The notes under the pieces are model-generated. The model was given only the letters and a program-made list of their open reading frames with translations. It was not told the origin of the DNA and made no database searches. This document shows, piece after piece, positions 1 to 10,700 of a stretch of DNA of 64,000 nucleotides. Made by a program: the position numbers and the translations under genes. This DNA is from Gracilariopsis chorda (Eukaryota > Rhodophyta > Florideophyceae > Gracilariales > Gracilariaceae): positions 1-64,000 of the forward strand of contig NBIV01000115.1 of the NCBI GenBank assembly GCA_003194525.1, written 5' to 3'. The first letter of the stretch is position 1. Every line of letters starts with the position of its first letter.

Positions 1-752
1 GCCGAGATTGGTCTGCACAGCTGGGTTTGCGGCAGCACTCTGCTCTTTGCTAGCTTCGTCACGTTGTCTCTTGAAACAGTTTCTCTGGATATGCCCCTTC
101 TTACCACAGTAGTAGCACACCATGGACTTCTTTCGTGACTGCGCACCGACCAAAGCCGTGTCACTTCCGGACTCCTCCTTGGCACGATCGTTCATTCGCT
201 GTTCCTGCTTGCAGCAACGACTCTTCACAAACTCTAAATCGAGTTTACGAATCACCAATCGTGGTGTCAATAGCGACAATGAGGTGTTCGAAGCGGTCTG
301 GTAGCCCACATAGGATTGCCATAGCGATGTCTTCCTCCTCAACCACTACGTCCATGCTCTTCAGATCCGATGCAAGATGACGAACACGATTGATGAAGTG
401 TAACATTTTCTCATCATCTCGCATCTTGGCTGTGTAGAAGGCACGTCTTGCATTGATTCGGTTGAGCAGCGTTTTACGCTGGAACACATCGCAAATGGCT
501 TTCCACATTTCCGCAGCATTCTCGGTATCCCTCACATGGTCCAAATGCTCATCACTGATGCTGAGACCAATAACAGCCCTGGCCTTGGCGTCTTTCTTCT
601 TCCATGCTGACAACTCGTCATCGTCCGTAGGCCTGGTTGATTCAAGATGGTCATCGAGGTCCTTGAGTGCAAGCAGCAACTCAACCTTTTGCTTCCATAC
701 ATGGAGTTATCCTCGCCCAACTTTTCAATCTTGATGCCACGAATGAATCCAT
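1..752 (-). pseudogene. Copia gag, N-terminal half, cut by window edge (fossil)
   Basis: The sequence starts at a methionine codon equivalent to the gag start of element C and covers the capsid-like gag region (UBN2 / gag-polypeptide type) up to just before the zinc knuckle. It holds residues such as SDEHLDHVRDTENAAEMWKA, close to the other copies in this window. The translation is close to that of C, so the copy is young, but it is not intact. The remainder lies outside the window. Confidence 0.85.
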
Positions 753-815
753 GCTAGGTAGATGTCAACAAACAGCACAGGGGCGATGAAAGACCTACGG
801 CACTTAAGTAGTACA

Positions 816-870
816 AAATGGCAACAACGACAACAATAACAACAAAACAACGACAACAACAACAACAAAA
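816..870. repeat. (CAA)n-type low-complexity tract in the leader
   Basis: CAACAA/CGACAA triplet-like repeats lie just upstream of gag. The same tract, with different small indels, occurs in C (about 7625-7680) and D (about 25870-25915). It is an unstable simple repeat within the element leader. Confidence 0.8.
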
Positions 871-1955
871 CTTCAAATTCGGGCGCACTGACGGGAGAAA
901 CTACCTCCGCTACCCTAGGGTGTCGGACCCCTGGCCCCGGAGATGCTCCGGGTACAAGACGTCTTCTTCTGTCTTCCCTCTCCTACGTCTAAGGAGAAGA
1001 TGCGTCGCTCTCTACGAGGCTTCCAGAGGATGGTTAATGACCCAAGATATGCCTTCACCAAGTATAACCCTCTCTGGCCTCTTGCAAGAACTTGCGCGAC
1101 CTCGCAACTGAAGCTACTATGGCAACCAAAGTACGCTGCTAACGTGCAACCACTTAAGGTCACACGCGGCCTGATCCTAAGAAGGAGGTCAGCATACGCC
1201 ACGTCGCCTCCCCGCACAAACGCCCAAGGGTCAGATGCACCGATCAAAAAGCTCTTTATGGAATACCTTCGCAACAGCCCAAGAATCCCGACACGCAGTC
1301 AGGATCAAAACAAATAATTCAATCACCCGCACCAGCGCAGTACGCCACGGCACCCCGTCCACGGATGCACCCGCTGAACTTACCAGGTCTTAACGACCGT
1401 CACCGTTATCTGTCCAAATGGACCGGTGGGAAGCCGCTCGACAGTACACCCGCTTTGGTTCAAGCCGCCAGGCTCACGTCCCCGGATACCTGGAATCACC
1501 CAAAGCAACCCAGATCAACCGCTCGTCGCACTGGACACCAGATGATGATTAAGAAACACGAAAAACAAACAACTGCTGAGCACACGATCACGGAGCCCAG
1601 ACTTCGAAACTAGACCGACTCGACCTCACGGATACGACCCGACAAACGACTCGGGGATCCCAAAAACACAAGATAGAGGAGTGTCACACACAAAGTAGAT
1701 AGCGATCGACAACACGGGCAACAACGGAGGCCCAACTCAACAACGATAGCAAGTAAACGTCGAACCACTACCACCCCAACGCCCTCAGGGAGGAACGCAA
1801 ACCGAAGGAGAGTGACCAACACCGACCAACAATGGGATCAAGACACCCGACGCAACGACGAAAGAGGCAACAACAGCGAAACGGATGAACGGCTGTGAGG
1901 GAGAGCGGCGACAGACGAACGATACGGAAAGGGATAGCGGCAGCGGTCCGCAGGG

Positions 1956-1969
1956 CTGGGCCCATAACC
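1956..1969 (-). other. Primer binding site matching the initiator tRNA-Met anticodon arm
   Basis: Directly after the LTR end, the minus strand reads GGTTATGGGCCCAG. Its complement CTGGGCCCATAACC matches the anticodon stem-loop of eukaryotic initiator tRNA-Met, not a tRNA 3' end. Priming by a tRNA half is known for Drosophila copia and yeast Ty5. The tRNA match is from memory. Confidence 0.75.
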
Positions 1970-2748
1970 TGTTGAAAGTTGTAAGGAAGTTGAGGGGATG
2001 GAAGGGAAGTTCGCCAGCTCTAGCTTGGATTTACTTGGAGGTCCTTCAGACACATCTTATATACCACTCTAAACTCGAATTGCGCGGGAACACCAACTAC
2101 AAGTAAAACCTAAACCACCAAGCAAGGACACTCAATACTACCAATCATCATCTAACATGACATAGCCAGCTCAGCACAACCTCATTACACCAACGCACAC
2201 CAACGCACCAATGTTCTGTAATAGTTACGTGCATACACATGACCATGACAAGGCACAAATTCACGACTCCAACACACGCCAGCACATGCCAACACATCAC
2301 GGTAAGTCAACACGTCACGGTAAGTCGGCACGTAACCTGTGGTGTTAGTGCCATGTCATCATGTGGCAATGCACACAACACCCACGTCATCAATATACCC
2401 GTGCATGTGTAAACCTGTTGACAGTGCATGCGCACCTTACCATTGTACCAACCACTGCTGTACCACTTGTACCAGGTGTCAACCACTTCATCAGTATCCC
2501 CTGCACACAACGTACACTGTGACCACTGTAGTAGCTGGACACGTGGGTGTGTCCAACCGATCCAGTTATGCCATACCACTTGTACGCACCACGTTGCATA
2601 TGTACATTTGCAGTAGCCAATCAGAAGCCAATTTCACGTTGGGTTCGCGCACACGCGCATATGCGCTTTTGCAGAGATACCCTCTAAAACAGCCCATGCT
2701 CCCCAGAACATTTGGTTTTCAGTGACAGCACAGGTACTACTGCCAACA
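1970..2748 (-). repeat. Family A LTR (779 bp), shared by two elements
   Basis: On the minus strand it runs from TGTTGGCAG to CTTTCAACA, so it has TG...CA ends. The same 779-bp unit occurs at 5748-6526 and 11791-12569, and 794-797-bp versions occur at 27016-27809 and 22631-23427. A primer site lies directly after it (1956-1969). Internal element sequence touches both sides: gag leader to the left and the pol 3' end to the right. It is therefore a junction LTR between tandem copies, not a solo LTR. Confidence 0.9.
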
Positions 2749-2767
2749 CCCCCCTCTGTCACTGACC

Positions 2768-5740
2768 TCAAAGGTCTAAGGGGAGCAAGCCCCAGTCACC
2801 GCGGAACCTTGCCAGCTTAACTCGACCGAGCGCTTTCGTCAGCATATCGGCAACCATGTCTTCCGTGGAACAGTACTGCAACTGGACGGCTTTGTCGCGT
2901 AGAGCCTCTCTGGTGACGTGACAGCGAATATCAATGTGCTTAGTACGCTTGTTCACAACTCCATTTCGAGCAAGGTCGATGCAACATTGGTTGTCCACGT
3001 ACACAGTTGTGGGCTCAACCATTAGCGTCACTGACTCATCCACGTGTAGTCCACTTGCGTTGCCAATGCCACTCCACAGTCGTCTCAGCCAGATCGCTTG
3101 CTTCGTCCCACTGCACAGACTCACATACTCAGCCTCAGCACTAGACAATGCAACTACTTCCTGTTGGCGCGAGCTCCAAGACACAGGAGCACCGCACATC
3201 ATGAACACATACCCACTGGTGGACTTGCGGTTGGATGTATCACCTGCCCAGTCAGAGTCTACGTATCCATACAGCTGAGTATCAGTCGTGGTGCCATAAG
3301 TAAGTCCGACGGAGCGAGTGCCATTGAGGTAACGCAGAACACGCTTGACCGCTTTCCAATGAGTCTCTCCAGGTTTCTCGACATACTTGGCTAGCTTGGA
3401 CACTGCAAACGAGATGTCCGGTCGAGTGCCAACAGACAGATACATCAGACAACCGATCACCTGGCGATACGGGATGTTCGTCAGAGGCTCTTCTACCTTA
3501 GTGAGGTCAGCACCGGAGTCCATGGGAGTGTCCATTGGTTTGCACTGCAACATGCCAAAACGTTCTAAGACCTTACGCGTGTATGCAGACTGTGTCAGGT
3601 ACAGCTGTCTTTTGGATCGATCACGATGGATCTCGAACCCAAGTACCATGCGCGCTTCACTGAGATCCTTCATCTGAAAACGTTTTGACAGTTCACGCTT
3701 TACGCGATTCATTGTCTCCATACTTGGACTCGCAATGAGCAAGTCGTCCACATAAAGAGCAATGATCACAAGCGCTCCCAGTACCTGTCCGGTGTAGACG
3801 CACTCGTCTGCGACATTTGGCTTCAGACCCGTCCAACCAACGAGGAACAAGTACATCTTTGCAAACCACTGCCTTGATGCCTGTCGTAGCCCATAGATGG
3901 CTTTCTTGAGAAGGCATAGCCATTCCTCGTTCCCAGGTTTGATGAATCAGTCCGGCTGCTCCACGTACACAGTCTCTTCCAGGTCGCCATTCAAGAATGC
4001 AGTCTTCACATCCATCTGGTGCAGATGATAGTCCTGCACTGCTACAATGGACAGAATCATTCTAATGGATGTGAATATGACCACTGGTGCATACGTCTTG
4101 GAGAAGTCTACACCTTCGATCTGCAGAAACCCTCGAGCCACCACACGAGCCTTGTACCTCACTGTCGGTTCATCGTTGTCGCCAGCCTCATATTTTTGCA
4201 CAAATACCCACTTGGATGATATCACGTTGCTGTCAGCTGGCCTTGGCACTAACTCCCATGTGTCATGCTCCATCAGAGACTCGTACTCACTGTTCATGGC
4301 CTTGTTCCACGCTTTTGAATCAGGACGTGACACCGCATCGGAGTATGAGGATGGGACGTCATCACTGGCAGTGAGTAGGGCAGTGCCGCGCCACCACGAG
4401 GTAGGCGCTCTACGCTCACGAGTGGATCTCCGAAGTGGTGGTGGATCTGGTACGTCTGGCTCAACTTCTGTCTCAGCTGTGGGCTCATCGTGGCCACTTC
4501 CTGAAGCTTCTTCGGGTGGAGTATCTGGTGCAGCGGGTTCAACTTGGGCAGCATCGGTGGGTGTAGTAGAGGTGGAGGTGATGTTTGATTTCGGCTTGTC
4601 CGAGATGTCGATCTCAGCATAGTCGTCATCATCAACGTGGTCAGTACCTTGATCTGAACCACTACATTCGTCAAACCTCACATCTCTCGACACAACCACC
4701 TTCTTCTTTTGCGCATCCCACAGTTTATAACCGTTCGATCCAGATGTGTACCCAATAAAGATCGCCTCCACGCCACGTTGCTCCAGCTTCTTCAGCTTGT
4801 GGTCCACCACTTTGTACCAGCACCGGCTACCGAACACACGCAGATTGCTCAAGTCAGGTTCATATCCACTCCACATCTCGAGTGGTGTCACGTCACTCGG
4901 AAGGGCCTTGCAGGTGACTCGATTGCGCACATACACTGCAACGTTCAATGTTTCAGCCCAGAAGCTCTTTGGCAGTTTCTTGTGATGCAGCATCGATCTC
5001 ACCAAGTCCAGGAGTGTTCGGTTGAACCATTCGGCCAGACCATTCTGATGTGGATTGTAAGGCACCGTTCGCTGATGTTCAATTCCGTGACGTTCAAGTT
5101 CTTGTGAAAACTTCTTTGACACATATTCACCAGCATTGTCTGTGCGTAACGCATGTAGCACAGACTCACGTGCGGTGATGGTTTTCACATGTCGGTCACT
5201 CTGATTTTGAACCATCTTGAGCCACTTCACGAACACGTGGAACACCTCATCCTTGGTCTTGAGCATGTACAAGAAGCAAAAACGGGATTGATCGTCGATG
5301 AATGTGACGAAGTAGCGTGACCCTCCCAAGGAACCTACTTGGATTGGACCACAAATGTCCGAATGCACTAGGTCCAGTGGGTGCAAAGCCCGTTCCCCCC
5401 CTTGCTTGGGAGTTGGAGCACGTGTAGATTTTCCGACTACACAAGAGTCACACACATCCATCGATTGATTCAAGTCCACATTCAGCCCTGACACAACACC
5501 GTTACGAGCCATATGTTTAATACCATCCATATTCACATGAGCCATTCGAGCATGCCATAGTGACAGGTCAGTCACAAGTGCGTTGTCCATGTCTTCTGGT
5601 ACTTCAATCGCGGTACATAGGTAGTACAGTCCTTTGATGCGACGGCCCTGGGCGATCATGGTGTTGCCTTTGTATACACATACTTTGGTTTTGTCAAACA
5701 CCACTCGCGCACCCAGGTCACACATCGCAGATACTGACAG
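2768..5740 (-). pseudogene. Copia pol remnant: integrase, reverse transcriptase, RNase H (fossil)
   Basis: The order IN-RT-RNase H is the Copia (Pseudoviridae) order. The left end carries the RNase H tail, followed by a C-rich (minus-strand G-rich) tract that corresponds to the polypurine tract before the LTR. The residues match the pol of element C with few differences. The copy lacks the N-terminal part of the polyprotein and is not functional by itself. Confidence 0.9.
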
Positions 5741-5747
5741 CAGATGA

Positions 5748-6526
5748 TGTTGGCAGTAGTAGCTGTGCTGTCACTGAAAACCAAATGTTCCGGGGAGAAT
5801 GGGCTATTTTGGAGGGTACCTCTGCAAAAGCGCATATGCGCGTGTGCGCGAACCCAACGTGAAACTAGCTTCTGATCCGCTACTGCAAATGTACATATGC
5901 AACGTGGTGCGTACAAGTGGTATGGCATAACTGGATCGGTTGGACACACCCACGTGTCCAGCTACAACAGTGGTCACAGTGTACGTTGTGTGCAGGGGAT
6001 ACTGGTGAAGTGGTTGACACCTGGTACAAGTGGTACAGCAGTGGTTGGTACAATGGTAAGGTGCGCATGCACTGTCAACAGGTTTACACATGCACGGGTA
6101 TATTGATGACGTGGGTGTTGTGTGCATTGCCACATGATGACATGGCACTAACACCACAGGTTACGTGCCGACTTACCGTGACGTGTTGACTTACCGTGAT
6201 GTGTTGGCATGTGCTGGCGTGTGTTGGAGTCGTGAATTTGTGCCTTCTCATGGTCATGTGTATGCACGTAACTATTACAGAACGTTGGTGCGTTGGAGTG
6301 CGTTGATGTAATGAGGTTGTGCTGAGCTGGCTATCTTATGTTAGATGATGATTGGTAGTATTGAGTGTCCCTGCTTAGTGGTTTAGGTTTTACTTGTAGT
6401 TGGTGTTCCCGCGCAATTCCAGTTTAGAGTGGTACATAAGATGTGCCTGAAGGACCTCCAAGTAAATCCAAGCTAGAGCTGGCGAACTTCCCTTCCATCC
6501 CCTCAACTTCCTTACAACTTTCAACA
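5748..6526 (+). repeat. 5' LTR of element C (779 bp)
   Basis: It starts TGTTGGCAG and ends CTTTCAACA, and it is followed directly by the primer site. It contains the conserved GCGCATATGCGC block near 5823-5910, a CACGTG within a short inverted repeat near 5942-5960, copies of an 18-bp unit near 6165-6210 and a promoter-like region near 6430. The end positions are fixed by comparison with the 3' LTR, which has exactly the same length. Confidence 0.93.
5823..5910 (+). promoter_or_regulatory. Conserved U3 block: GCGCATATGCGC palindrome and inverted CCAAT region
   Basis: The block reads AAAAGCGCATATGCGC, then AACCCAACGTGAAA, then a TGATTGGCTACTGCA-type box (partly altered in this copy), then CATATGCAACGT. 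Versions of it are found in every Copia LTR family in the window, although the sequence around it differs. ATTGG is an inverted CCAAT box. Position and conservation suggest an upstream promoter element. That role is inferred, not shown. Confidence 0.55.
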
Positions 6527-6540
6527 GGTTATTGGCCCAG
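6527..6540 (+). other. Primer binding site of element C (initiator tRNA-Met half-tRNA type)
   Basis: The sequence GGTTATTGGCCCAG directly follows the LTR. It differs by one base from the GGTTATGGGCCCAG seen in the copies at 1956-1969 and 27002-27015. The consensus is complementary to the anticodon arm of initiator tRNA-Met. Confidence 0.75.
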
Positions 6541-7744
6541 CCCTGCGGACCGCTGCCGCTATCCCTTTCCGTATCGTTCGTCTGTCGCCGCTCTCCCTCA
6601 CCGCTGTTCATCCGTTTCGCTGTTGTTGCCTCTTTCGTCGTTGCGTCGGGTGTGCTGATCCCATTGTTGGTCGGTGTTGGTCATTCTCCTTCGGTTTGCG
6701 TTCATCCCTGAGGGCGTTGGGGTGGTAGTGGTTCGACGTTTACTTGCTATCGTTGTTGAGTTGGGCCTCCGTTGTTGCCCGTGTTGTCGATCGCTATCTA
6801 CTTTGTGTGTGACGCTCCCTCTATCTTGTGTTTTGGGATCCCCGAGTCGTTTGTCGGGTCGTATCCGTGAGGTCGAGTCGGTCTAGTTTCGAAGTCTGGG
6901 CTCCGTGATCGTGTGCTCAGCAGTTGTTTGTTTTTCGTGTTTCTTAATCATCATCTGGTGTCCAGTGCGACGAGCGGTTGATCTGGGTTGCTTTGGGTGA
7001 TTCCAGGTATCCGGGGACGTGAGCCTGGCGGCTTGAACCAAAGCGGGTGTACTGTCGAGCGGCTTCCCACCGGTCCATTTGGACAGATAACGGTGACGGT
7101 CGTTAAGACCTGGTAAGTTCAGCGGGTGCATCCGTGGACGGGGTGCCGTGGCGTACTGCGCTGGTGCGGGTGATTGAATTATTTGTTTTGATCCTGACTG
7201 CGTGTCGGGATTCTTGGGCTGTTGCGAAGGTATTCCATAACGAGCTTTTGATCGGTGCATCTGACCCTTGGGCGTTTGTGCGGGGAGGCGACGTGGCGTA
7301 TGCTGACCTCCTTCTTAGGATCAGGCCGCGTGTGACCTTAAGTGGTTGCACGTTAGCAGCGTACTTTGGTTGCCATAGTAGCTTCAGTTGCGAGGTTGCG
7401 CAAGTTCTTGCAAGAGGCCAGAGAGGGTTATACTTGGTGAAGGCATATCTTGGGTCATTAACCATCCTCTGGAAGCCTCGTAGAGAGCGACGCATCTTCT
7501 CCTTAGACGTAGGAGAGGGAAGACAGAAGAAGACGTCTTGTACCCGGAGCATCTCCGGGGGCCAGGGGTCCGACACCTAGGGTAGCGGAGGTAGTTTCTC
7601 CTGTCAGTGCGCCCGAATTTGAAGTTTTGTTGTTGTTGTTGTCGTTGTTTTTGTTGTTATTGTTGTCGTTGTTGCCATTTTTGTACTACTTAAGTGCCGT
7701 AGGTCTTTCATCGCACCTGTGCTGTTTGTTGACATCTACCTAGC
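6527..7744 (+). other. Long untranslated leader of element C, with possible intron
   Basis: About 1.2 kb lies between the primer site and the gag start, which is long for a Copia element. A GTAAGT donor-like site at 7113 follows CCTG, and a pyrimidine-rich stretch ending TCAG at 7607 looks like an acceptor. Together they would define an intron of about 495 nt. Both strands are free of stops over much of 7103-7580 (148 codons sense, 157 antisense). The leader ends in a GTT-rich tract. No known protein is recognised, and neither reading is supported beyond openness and the closely similar copies. Confidence 0.6.
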
Positions 7745-10700
7745 ATGGATTCATTCGGTGGCATCAAGATTGAAAAGTTGGGCGAGGATAACGTCCATGT
7801 ATGGAAGCAAAAGGTTGAGTTGCTGCTTGCACTCAAGGACCTCGATGACCATCTTGAATCAACCAGGCCTACGGACGATGACGAGTTGTCAGCATGGAAG
7901 AAGAAAGACGCCAAGGCCAGGGCTGTTATTGGTCTCAGCATCAGTGATGAGCATTTGGACCATGTGAGGGATACCGAGAATGCTGCGGAAATGTGGAAAG
8001 CCATTTGCGATGTGTTCCAGCGTAAAACGCGGCTCAACCGAATCAATGCAAGACGTGCCTTCTACACAGCCAAGATGCGAGATGATGAGAAAATGTTACA
8101 CTTCAACAATCGTGTTCGTCATCTTGCATCGGATCTGAAGAGCATGGACGTAGTGGTTGAGGAGGAAGACATCGCTATGGGAATCCTATGTGGGCTACCA
8201 GACCGCTTCGAACACCTCATTGTCGCTATTGACACCACGATTGGTGATCGTAAACTCGATTTAGAGTTTGTGAAGAGTCGTTTGCTGCAAGAGGAACAGC
8301 GAATGAACGATCGTGCCAAGGAGGAGTCCAGAAGTGACACGGCTTTGGTCGGTGCGCAGTCACGAAAGAAGTCCATGGTGTGCTACTACTGTGGTAAGAA
8401 GGGGCATATCCAGAGAAACTGTTTCAAGAGACAACGTGACCAAGCTAGCAAAGAGCAGAGTGCTGCCGCAAACCCAGCTGTGCAGACCGATCTCGGCAAC
8501 GAGAAACGAGGATGTGACAGTGACTCTGACTTTGTTTGTCTCATTGCGACAGGTTCTGTGGAAGAAAGTATCAGTGACTGGATCATTGACTCTGGTGCCA
8601 CCGCCCATATGACGTATGACGAGTCCATGTTTGACAGTTATAGCAAAAGAGAGTCTGCCGGTGTGAGTATCGGCAATGACTCGAAGCTAGAGTCTCTTGG
8701 TCATGGCAGTGTCCACCTCGATCTCGCTGTTGAAGGGCGTAATAGCAAGTGCCGGTTGGGTGAAGTAGTGCAAGTACCGAATCTAAGGTATCATCTGCTG
8801 TCAGTATCTGCGATGTGTGACCTGGGTGCGCGAGTGGTGTTTGACAAAACCAAAGTATGTGTATACAAAGGCAACACCATGATCGCCCAGGGCCGTCGCA
8901 TCAAAGGACTGTACTACCTATGTACCGCGATTGAAGTACCAGAAGACATGGACAACGCACTTGTGAATGACCTGTCACTATGGCATGCTCGAATGGCTCA
9001 TTTGAATGTGGATGGTATCAAACATATGGCTCGTAACGGTGTTGTGTCATGGCTGAATGTGGACTTGAATCAATCGATGGATGTGTGTGACTCTTGTGTA
9101 GTGGGAAAATCTACACGTGCTCCAACTCCCAAGCAAGGGGGGGAACGGGCTTTGCACCCATTGGACCTAGTGCATTCGGACATTTGTGGTCCAATCCAAG
9201 TAGGTTCCTTGGGAGGGTCACGCTACTTCGTCACATTCATCGACGATCAATCCCGTTTTTGCTTCTTGTACATGCTCAAGACCAAGGATGAGGTGTTCCA
9301 CGTGTTCGTGAAGTGGCTCAAGATGGTTCAAAATCAGAGTGACCGACATGTGAAAACCATCACCGCACGTGAGTCTGTGCTACATGCGTTACGCACAGAC
9401 AATGCTGGTGAATATGTGTCAAAGAAGTTTTCACAAGAACTTGAACGTCACGGAATTGAACATCAGCGAATGGTGCCTTACAATCCACATCAGAATGGTC
9501 TGGCCGAACGGTTCAACCGAACACTCCTGGACTTGGTGAGATCGATGCTGCATCACAAAAAACTGCCAAAGAGCTTCTGGGCTGAAGCATTGAACGTTGC
9601 AGTGTATGTGCGCAATCGAGTCACCTGCAAGGCCCTTCCGAGTGACGTGACACCACTCGAGATGTGGAGTGGATATGAACCTGACTTGAGCAATCTGCGT
9701 GTGTTCGGTAGCCGGTGCTGGTACAAAGTGGTGGACCACAAGCTGAAGAAGCTGGAGCAACGTGCCGTGGACGCGATCTTTATTGGGTACACATCTGGAT
9801 CGAACGGTTATAAACTGTGGGATGCGCAAAAGAAGAAGGTGGTTGTGTCGAGAGATGTGAGGTTTGACGAATGTAGTGGTTCAGATCAAGGTACTGACCA
9901 CGTTGATGATGACGACTATGCTGAGATCGACATCTCGGACAAGCCGAAATCAAACATCACCTCCACCTCTACTACACCCACCGATGCTGCCCAAGTTGAA
10001 CCCGCTGCACCAGATACTCCACCCGAAGAAGCTTCAGGCAGTGGCCACGATGAGCCCACAGCTGAGACAGAAGTTGAGCCAGACGTACCAGATCCACCAC
10101 CACTTCGGAGATCCACTCGTGAGCGTAGAGCGCCTACCTCGTGGTGGCGCGGCACTGCCCTACTCACTGCCAGTGATGACGTCCCATCCTCATACTCCGA
10201 TGCGGTGTCACGTCCTGATTCAAAAGCGTGGAACAAGGCCATGAACAGTGAGTACGAGTCTCTGATGGAGCATGACACATGGGAGTTACTGCCAAGGCCA
10301 GCTGACAGCAACGTGATATCATCCAAGTGGGTATTTGTGCAAAAATATGAGGCTGGCGACAACGATGAACCGACAGTGAGGTACAAGGCTCGTGTGGTGG
10401 CTCGAGGGTTTCTGCAGATCGAAGGTGTAGACTTCTCCAAGACGTATGCACCAGTGGTCATATTCACATCCATTAGAATGATTCTGTCCATTGTAGCAGT
10501 GCAGGACTATCATCTGCACCAGATGGATGTGAAGACTGCATTCTTGAATGGCGACCTGGAAGAGACTGTGTACGTGGAGCAGCCGGACTGATTCATCAAA
10601 CCTGGGAACGAGGAATTGCTATGCCTTCTCAAGAAAGCCATCTATGGGCTACGACAGGCATCAAGGCAGTGGTTTGCAAAGATGTACTTGTTCCTCGTTG

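Larger units (their letters stand above)
1..2748 (-). mobile_element. Copia LTR retrotransposon, family A copy 1, 5' part (LTR, leader, gag), runs off the left edge
   Basis: Read on the minus strand, this is the 5' part of a Copia-type element: LTR at 1970-2748, a leader of about 1.2 kb, then gag from 752 leftwards past the window edge. It matches element C (5748 onward) almost base for base in inverse orientation. The LTR is also joined on its other side to pol of a second copy (2749-5747), so two elements share one LTR, as left by recombination between tandem copies. It looks broken. Family assignment rests on the domain order seen in the complete copy C. Confidence 0.9.
1970..5747 (-). mobile_element. 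Copia element B, family A, 5'-truncated pol plus shared LTR
   Basis: From right to left on the minus strand it has pol (integrase, reverse transcriptase, RNase H), a short purine-rich tract, then the LTR shared with copy 1. The 5' LTR, leader and gag are missing, because the copy stops exactly where the 5' LTR of element C begins at 5748. Recognisable blocks are the GAG-pre-integrase HARMAH motif, the rve integrase core, the KARVVARGF reverse transcriptase block, the YVDDL-type catalytic box and the C-terminal RNase H with a VDSDWAGD box. It is very similar to C, so young, but broken. Confidence 0.9.

Noticed and set aside
2339-2725. A 128-codon Cys/His/Thr-rich open frame antisense to the family A LTR, seen again at 11814-12200 and 23018-23404.
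   Set aside because: It recurs only because the LTR itself is repeated with few changes. The composition follows from ACC/CAC-rich DNA, and shifted frames are just as open.
5748-6526. LTR first taken to extend to about 7740, just before gag.
   Set aside because: The 3' LTR of C and the LTRs of D end at the same CTTTCAACA, which fixes the LTR at about 780 bp and leaves a 1.2-kb leader.
9916-10491. A 191-codon open frame antisense to pol in element C, also present in B.
   Set aside because: It is a shadow of the serine/acidic-rich linker between integrase and reverse transcriptase; no own motif.
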